This document shows, one piece after another, positions 1-4,241 of a DNA stretch of 5,403 nt. Source of the DNA: Sulfurimonas sp. (GTDB taxonomy: Bacteria; Campylobacterota; Campylobacteria; Campylobacterales; Sulfurimonadaceae); contig DQSP01000212.1 in NCBI GenBank assembly GCA_015663215.1, forward strand, positions 1 through 5,403, in the 5' to 3' direction. Below the pieces are notes generated by a model. It was not told the origin of the DNA. It searched no databases and worked only from the letters and a program-made list of their open reading frames with translations. The translations under genes were made by a program, and so were the position numbers. How positions within the stretch are numbered: the stretch's first letter is position 1; every line of letters starts with the position of its first letter.

Positions 1-335
1 GAAAAAACAGTTTTTAAAGCTTCATCATCAGTTGCATCAGCAATCTCACTTAAAGAATCATGAATAGAGATACCTGCATTAGTCATAACTGCCAATTGTC
101 TAATAGCAGATATAAGTCCATCTTGTTTTATTTTTTTCTTTTTAAAGTTTTTTAATAGATTTGTTTTAAATCGTTTAAATTGTTCTTCAAGAGGTTCTTT
201 ATCTTCAACAACCTTAAGAATAATTCCATTAAACTTAAGCTTTGCAATACTATTAGCCTCTTTTTTATCCTTAGCATAAAAACCAAACTGCTCTTTTTTA
301 CCTTTTGTTAATACTGTCGCTGTAAAATACATCAT
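1..335 (-). CDS. Type II secretion system F-family / MshG-like inner-membrane platform protein (3' end cut by window edge)
   Basis: This open frame begins ATG-ATG at 335 and stays open for 111 codons to the window edge, so only the N-terminal quarter or so of a typical ~400-residue protein is seen. Residues 1-50 form the short cytoplasmic leader common in GspF/PilC/MshG (YFTATVLTKGKKEQFGFYA, with a variable strand-rich part). A very basic linker (about 52-70, ending KKKKIK) follows, and then the first T2SSF domain starts: IRQLAVMTNAGISIHDSL at about 78-95 is the family's usual 'RQLA..L.AG.....AL' signature. F proteins are polytopic inner-membrane platforms that couple the E-ATPase to pilin or pseudopilin assembly. 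The start overlaps the stop of the E-ATPase gene (ATGATG over TGA), so translation is probably coupled. Either ATG (335 or 332) could be used, but the AAAGGTGG at 343-350 favours 335. The transmembrane helices are outside the window. The family call is firm; the MshG/CtsF subtype is inferred from position. Confidence 0.9.
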   Translation of the reverse strand, partial: MMYFTATVLTKGKKEQFGFYAKDKKEANSIAKLKFNGIILKVVEDKEPLEEQFKRFKTNLLKNFKKKKIKQDGLISAIRQLAVMTNAGISIHDSLSEIADATDDEALKTVF

Positions 336-2068
336 CCTTTCGCCACCTTTAGTATCTCTTCAATACTTGTAATTCCATCTAAGGCTTTTTGAATACCATT
401 TTGAAATATATCAATAAAACCATCTTTTTGTGCTTGTTTAAGCATAGCATCTTTACCTGCACCTTTGGCTATTAGAGTTGAGAGTTCATCTGTGATAGTA
501 AGCACTTCACAAATCATCTCTCGACCCATATACCCACTATCACTACATTCTTTACAACCACTACCTTTATAAAACTTAGAACCTTTAGGAAAAACTCCAT
601 CAAGCTCTTCTAAGACACTTGATGAGAGCACATCTTCTACTTTACAATGAACACATATCTTTCTTACGAGGCGTTGTGCTTGAATGGCAACAAGTGCTCC
701 TGATATAAGGTAGTGCTCGATTCCCATATCTGCCATACGAGGAATTGCAGAGATAGAATCATTTGTGTGTAGAGTTGAGATAACCATATGACCAGTTAGT
801 GCTGCTTTAATAGCTATTTCTAGTGTTTCTTGATCGCGAATCTCTCCAATCATAATCTTATCTGGATCTTGACGAAGTATGGAGCGAAGTGCAGCAGCGA
901 AAGAGAGACCAACTTTTGCATTTACTTGCACTTGTTGGATAAGATTCATTCTGTACTCAACAGGGTCTTCAACTGTAATAACTTTGTCCTCAACATTTCT
1001 TAGTTCATTAAGTGCCCCATAAAGTGTTGTAGTTTTACCAGAACCAGTTGGACCAGTTACAAGAATAATTCCATATGGTGCAGATAGACCCTTAAGGAGT
1101 TTTTGATAACTTACTGAATCCATACCTGCATCTTCGAGTCGCACAAGAGCTTTTTCTTTATCTAAAACACGCATAACAATAGACTCACCATACAAAATAG
1201 GCAATGTAGAGATACGGAAGTCATATTCTCTTGCTCCTACGGCAGTTGAAAAACGTCCATCTTGAGGTTTTCTTTTTTCTGCGATATCAAGATTTGCTAA
1301 AAGCTTTAACCTTGAAGCAAGGGGCGGATAAATTTCTTTTTCAAAGATAAATGTTTCCACTAGCTTTCCATCAATACGAGAACGGACAACACAGTTTTTC
1401 TCAGTTGGTTCGATATGTATATCACTACCACGGCTATTGATACATGTTTTTAAAATTACATCAATAAGCAGCAAAATAGAAGAAGCTTCTTGTTGTTCCT
1501 CAACAGAATTAATCGAGTTTAGTTCATCTTTTATCTTTTTAACCAAATCTTTGACACTATCTTTTAGTGCAATTTTATGTAAGTAAGATGCGATTTGTTT
1601 TTTTGTGCACAGTGCTACCTTGACAATTTTTTTTGGAAATATTCTTTGAATAGATTCTTCTGCTTCGATATTTAAAGGATCATCAAATGCGATAGTAACA
1701 CTCATGTCATCTTGAAAAACAGGAATAACATTATGCTTTTGGAGTTGTGCTAATGGTACTTTAGCTGTAAGGTAGTAGTCCATATCTAATGAATCTAAAT
1801 CAATAAAAGATAAGTTTAACTCATTCGCCAGTTTTTGGAGAACAACTTTTTCATGTATATAGTCATAATTATCGATGATAGAAAGGTTGTAAACACCATC
1901 ACGAACTTTTTGAACGATAAACCTTACAAGTCTATCCATGGTCATAAAACCAGATAGTGTAATGTCACGAAGAATTAAGTTCTCATTGATACCTTTTGCT
2001 AAAAGCCTATCAACTTGCCCTTTCATGATAGAGCCTTCTGCTAGTAAGTCTGTTGTAATTCTATCCAC
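332..2068 (-). CDS. mshE: MshE/GspE-type assembly ATPase of a type IV pilus / type II secretion-like machine
   Basis: Cytoplasmic hexameric ATPase that powers pilin or pseudopilin assembly through the F platform encoded just downstream. Its 578 residues are close to MshE length. Residues 1-55 align with a tandem MshEN (c-di-GMP-binding) region but with lost key residues. Residues 75-165 look like the GspE N-terminal domain (KHNVIPVF and FDDPLNIEA are typical). The catalytic part has SDIHIEP (215-221), Walker A GPTGSGKTTT (339-348), Asp box ITVEDPVEY (364-372), Walker B IMIGEIRDQET (405-415) and His box TGHMVISTLHTN (425-436). A tetracysteine zinc motif is complete (C472-x2-C475 and C505-x2-C508), as expected for assembly rather than retraction (PilT) ATPases. 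The start is GTG with AGGAG five bases upstream. An internal ATG at residue 15 (2026), preceded by AGAAGG, is a weaker alternative that would delete part of the MshEN region. The gene starts 8 nt after the small-protein gene and overlaps the F-platform gene. Confidence 0.96.
   Translation of the reverse strand: MDRITTDLLAEGSIMKGQVDRLLAKGINENLILRDITLSGFMTMDRLVRFIVQKVRDGVYNLSIIDNYDYIHEKVVLQKLANELNLSFIDLDSLDMDYYLTAKVPLAQLQKHNVIPVFQDDMSVTIAFDDPLNIEAEESIQRIFPKKIVKVALCTKKQIASYLHKIALKDSVKDLVKKIKDELNSINSVEEQQEASSILLLIDVILKTCINSRGSDIHIEPTEKNCVVRSRIDGKLVETFIFEKEIYPPLASRLKLLANLDIAEKRKPQDGRFSTAVGAREYDFRISTLPILYGESIVMRVLDKEKALVRLEDAGMDSVSYQKLLKGLSAPYGIILVTGPTGSGKTTTLYGALNELRNVEDKVITVEDPVEYRMNLIQQVQVNAKVGLSFAAALRSILRQDPDKIMIGEIRDQETLEIAIKAALTGHMVISTLHTNDSISAIPRMADMGIEHYLISGALVAIQAQRLVRKICVHCKVEDVLSSSVLEELDGVFPKGSKFYKGSGCKECSDSGYMGREMICEVLTITDELSTLIAKGAGKDAMLKQAQKDGFIDIFQNGIQKALDGITSIEEILKVAKG
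343..350 (-). promoter_or_regulatory. Ribosome binding site for the GspF-like gene
   Basis: AAAGGTGG on the minus strand, seven bases before the ATG at 335, lying within the last codons of the E-ATPase gene. A second AAAGGA directly abuts the ATG pair and is too close for 335, though possible for 332. The spacing favours 335 as the start. Confidence 0.6.
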
Positions 2069-2073
2069 AGTGT

Positions 2074-2078
2074 CTCCT
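2074..2078 (-). promoter_or_regulatory. Ribosome binding site fixing the GTG start of the E-ATPase
   Basis: AGGAG on the minus strand, five bases before the GTG at 2068-2066. It overlaps the TAG stop (2079-2077) of the small-protein gene, so a ribosome ending that gene sits on the site. This supports the GTG over the internal ATG at 2026. Confidence 0.75.
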
Positions 2079-2619
2079 ACCAGTAAACATGACGTTTTAT
2101 AGTTATTGTATCATAAAACTCTTCTATTACAATTTTATTGAGTTTATATTCTCTAACAAGGTAGAGCTTATATGTAAGTTTACTATCATTTGGATCATCA
2201 AATAGATAAAAAGCTCTCGGTTCATGTTTACCAATCTTAGAGTAGAGGTCAAAAACACGAGATAGGACATAGTCTGTTGTAGGTAAAGTAAACTCGGAGA
2301 GGTCATAGTTGTCCACTAGTGCATGATAAAGAAGCTTTTTTTGCATTAAAATAACAGAAAAGTATGCAGAATTTGCACGTGCTTCACGAGAAAATTTAAG
2401 TACCGCAGTAGGTACAGCAAGTCTATCAATATAGTCTGAGTTTAAGCATGAAAAAGCATAGAGTGAAACAAACTCTTCATCGTGTTTATTCTTTTTAAAA
2501 TTATCAAACCCTATCTGACAAACTTTTTCATATTTGCTATTTTGGTAAAGATTAAACATATTCTGTTTTGTATTAGCATAGAGATTGAGTGCTAAGACAA
2601 GTGTTAATAAGAGCTTCAT
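2077..2619 (-). CDS. Small exported protein of unknown function inside the pilus/secretion operon
   Basis: I do not recognise this 180-residue protein. It begins with a short classic signal peptide: MK, a hydrophobic run LLLTLVLALNL, and a probable cleavage after A15 (LYA, then NTKQ). No further hydrophobic helix is evident, so it should be periplasmic or outer-membrane associated; the absence of a cysteine at the cleavage site argues against a lipoprotein. Residues 18-60 (NMFNLYQNSKYEKVCQIGFD onward) read like a TPR-type helical hairpin with the pattern 'Y....Y...C..G...F', and about 75-130 are also probably helical. The mature part has two cysteines, C34 and C58, which could form a disulfide. 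The C-terminus is strand-like (KLTYKLYLVREYKLNKIVI). The ATG overlaps the TGA of the preceding TPR-protein gene by 4 nt and AGGA lies 8 nt upstream, so it is certainly part of the operon. By context it may be an accessory periplasmic component of the machine, perhaps a secretin helper; that is inference only. Confidence 0.88.
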   Translation of the reverse strand: MKLLLTLVLALNLYANTKQNMFNLYQNSKYEKVCQIGFDNFKKNKHDEEFVSLYAFSCLNSDYIDRLAVPTAVLKFSREARANSAYFSVILMQKKLLYHALVDNYDLSEFTLPTTDYVLSRVFDLYSKIGKHEPRAFYLFDDPNDSKLTYKLYLVREYKLNKIVIEEFYDTITIKRHVYW

Positions 2620-3422
2620 TTGAATTTTCCTGCATAAATTTCATCAAGTAGTATACGTGCACCACTTGAATGTGACTGTTTTATATATTGTTCAAGTGTT
2701 GTTATAGCCTTATCGCGCTTACCAAGCTTCACAAGTGATTTTGTAAAAATAATCCAGCTTGATTCTATCTCTTTATTTATTTTATTTGTAATGAGTGCAT
2801 AGTTATATGCCTGCTGATAGTCTTCAAGCTCATAATACTTTTTTGCTACAAAAAGACTTAATGCTGGATTGTTATTTTTTTTAAATCGTGCGATTATTTC
2901 ATAGATATCGTTTTGAGTATTTTGTCTTTTAATACTTATTTTTTTTACTTCAGGTTCAGCCTCTAGTGTAGAAAGAGGAACAATCACTTCTTGTTCTACA
3001 ACTTCAGTTATTGGTGCAGGGGCTTGTTCTTGCACCTGTCCCTTATACTCAAGATCATTTTTATAGTATGGCTGTACAGAGCCTTGCATTTTTCTCATAA
3101 ATCCTAAAGATGGAGAGAGCTTTACTCTATTGTTATCATGTAAAAGTTGGGGTTCTTGTTTAAGAACTTCAACGGGTTCTATTTTTACCACTGCTTTAGG
3201 AGTGGCTTGGACAGGTTCTTTAACTGGAAGTGTCTCTTTCTTTACTATAATAGGTGCTACGGTGGGTGTTATTGTAAGCTGTGAAATATCTTGTGAGGCA
3301 CGTGAGAAAGCTAAAAATATAGATATAATAACAATAAGACTTATCAATATACTTAGGTGAGGAATATATGATTTTAACTTATAGATAAACCAACGTTTTT
3401 CTAGGTCTACAATATTAAGCAT
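2616..3422 (-). CDS. Inner-membrane TPR protein, MshN/CtsX-like by position
   Basis: This 268-residue bitopic protein has a basic cytoplasmic N-terminus (about 1-21, with KRWFIYKLK), one transmembrane helix (about 22-39, LSILISLIVIISIFLAF), then a long periplasmic linker (about 44-170) rich in Pro, Val, Lys, Glu and Gln (for example KKETLPVKEPVQATPK), resembling the extended spacers of TonB or GspB. The C-terminal region (about 173-265) contains TPR-like helices: ALSLFVAKKYYELEDYQQAY and later KSLVKLGKRDKAITTLEQYI show the TPR spacing of small and aromatic residues. MshN proteins have this layout, and the order mshM-mshN-mshE is kept here. In Campylobacter the membrane protein CtsX occupies the same position and works with the ATPase CtsP. 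It probably anchors the AAA ATPase encoded immediately upstream and reaches towards the peptidoglycan or secretin. Its ATG overlaps the ATPase gene by 8 nt; only a weak AGG (3431-3433) precedes it, so expression probably depends on translational coupling. Sequence similarity to MshN itself is weak to the eye. Confidence 0.85.
   Translation of the reverse strand: MLNIVDLEKRWFIYKLKSYIPHLSILISLIVIISIFLAFSRASQDISQLTITPTVAPIIVKKETLPVKEPVQATPKAVVKIEPVEVLKQEPQLLHDNNRVKLSPSLGFMRKMQGSVQPYYKNDLEYKGQVQEQAPAPITEVVEQEVIVPLSTLEAEPEVKKISIKRQNTQNDIYEIIARFKKNNNPALSLFVAKKYYELEDYQQAYNYALITNKINKEIESSWIIFTKSLVKLGKRDKAITTLEQYIKQSHSSGARILLDEIYAGKFK
2625..2631 (-). promoter_or_regulatory. Ribosome binding site for the small exported protein
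   Basis: AGGAAAA on the minus strand within the last codons of the TPR-protein gene; the AGGA core is eight bases before the ATG at 2619. It supports this ATG, which also begins a well-formed signal peptide. Confidence 0.6.
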
Positions 3423-4224
3423 GAATTAAACCTGTATGAATTGCTGACATTTCAATAAGTTTATTTGACACTTGATCAGTTTTAACTGATGAAAGTTGCT
3501 GGTTTCTCTCATATGCGGCATATAAATCAAAGAGTGTATAGAGTAACTTATTAGTATCTCTATAATTACCATTTGTTATTTTATGAATTTTATTGACTGA
3601 CTTGTTCGTGAACATATTTGCACTATCAAAACAATTTGCTTTCATGAGTTTTTTCTGAATATAAATTTTGAGTTCACCACTCGAAGCATTTTCAAGTTCT
3701 ATAGTTTCCCAGATTCTTGTTTGAAAGTGCTCTTTTGCGATGATATCTTCTTTTTCTGTTTTATGGAGTGTTATAACAAATTTGACAGTTCTTGTATCTG
3801 ACAAAAGACGAATTTTTTCCATTAACACTTCTGAGTAAAGTTGTGCTTCATCTAAAAGAACAACAGGTATCTCTTCGTTGTCTTGTGATTTTACAATTTT
3901 CATAAATTGTGTAAAGTTTAACTCTCCACTGTACTTAGTCTCAAACAGATCTTGTGCCAGTGTTTTATAAAATTCACTTTCATCTAGGATTGGTGTTTGA
4001 TAGAGGTAGACTTTTTGCGACGAGGATAAGTCTTTATGAAGTTTGTTTAAAAACATACTTTTACCTGTCCCAGGTTTCCCATACAAAAGAATCATTTTTA
4101 ATGGTTTCTTTATAGAGTTTTTTAGGGCTTGGTATATTGTTGAAACACGGTCTAGTTGAATATAGTCTTTAGCATTTACAATATCTAAGAAAACATCTTT
4201 AGAATTGACAAAGATACTGTTCAT
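3415..4224 (-). CDS. mshM: MshM/GspA (ExeA)-type AAA+ ATPase
   Basis: Cytoplasmic AAA+ ATPase of the ExeA/MshM/CtsP group, 269 residues, covering essentially only the ATPase and helical lid. Walker A is GKPGTGKS (49-56), Walker B is VVLLDEAQ (121-128, with the DEAQ form typical of ExeA-like ATPases), a sensor-1 strand lies at about 147-157 (VKFVITLHKTE), an arginine-finger candidate is R170 in HFQTRIWETIEL, and a lid with a sensor-2-like segment is at TNGNYRDTNKLL (217-228). No transmembrane helix or peptidoglycan-binding domain follows, unlike full-length ExeA/GspA, so membrane and cell-wall contact probably come from the TPR membrane protein encoded next, as in the split MshM/MshN and CtsP/CtsX pairs. 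In relatives this pair helps secretin assembly (GspAB) or DNA uptake (CtsP). The start ATG at 4224 lies 15 nt after the secretin stop and is preceded by AAAGGGA with a 10-nt spacer. The stop overlaps the next start by 8 nt. Confidence 0.92.
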   Translation of the reverse strand: MNSIFVNSKDVFLDIVNAKDYIQLDRVSTIYQALKNSIKKPLKMILLYGKPGTGKSMFLNKLHKDLSSSQKVYLYQTPILDESEFYKTLAQDLFETKYSGELNFTQFMKIVKSQDNEEIPVVLLDEAQLYSEVLMEKIRLLSDTRTVKFVITLHKTEKEDIIAKEHFQTRIWETIELENASSGELKIYIQKKLMKANCFDSANMFTNKSVNKIHKITNGNYRDTNKLLYTLFDLYAAYERNQQLSSVKTDQVSNKLIEMSAIHTGLIHA

Positions 4225-4234
4225 ATATTATGGT

Positions 4235-4241
4235 TCCCTTT
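4235..4241 (-). promoter_or_regulatory. Ribosome binding site for the AAA ATPase gene
   Basis: AAAGGGA on the minus strand, ten bases before the ATG at 4224. It overlaps the last two bases of the secretin TAA stop (4242-4240). Spacing is slightly long but the match to the anti-Shine-Dalgarno sequence is good. Confidence 0.65.

Noticed and set aside
121..180. T-rich stretch on the plus strand as a terminator or origin element
   Set aside because: It is the reverse complement of lysine, phenylalanine and leucine codons in the basic linker of the GspF-like protein, with no stem beside it.
3130..3360. Plus-strand open frame of 76 codons
   Set aside because: Lies wholly antisense to the TPR-protein gene over its linker and membrane helix. 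It has no convincing ribosome binding site or recognisable domain, and its hydrophobic or Gly/Thr-rich composition is what the reverse complement of that region would give.
4225..4239. Internal promoter or terminator between the secretin and ATPase genes
   Set aside because: The gap is only 15 nt and is occupied by the ribosome binding site; there is no hairpin followed by a U-tract. The AT-rich ATAATAT just before the ATG resembles a -10 box but has no credible -35 partner and is too close to the start.
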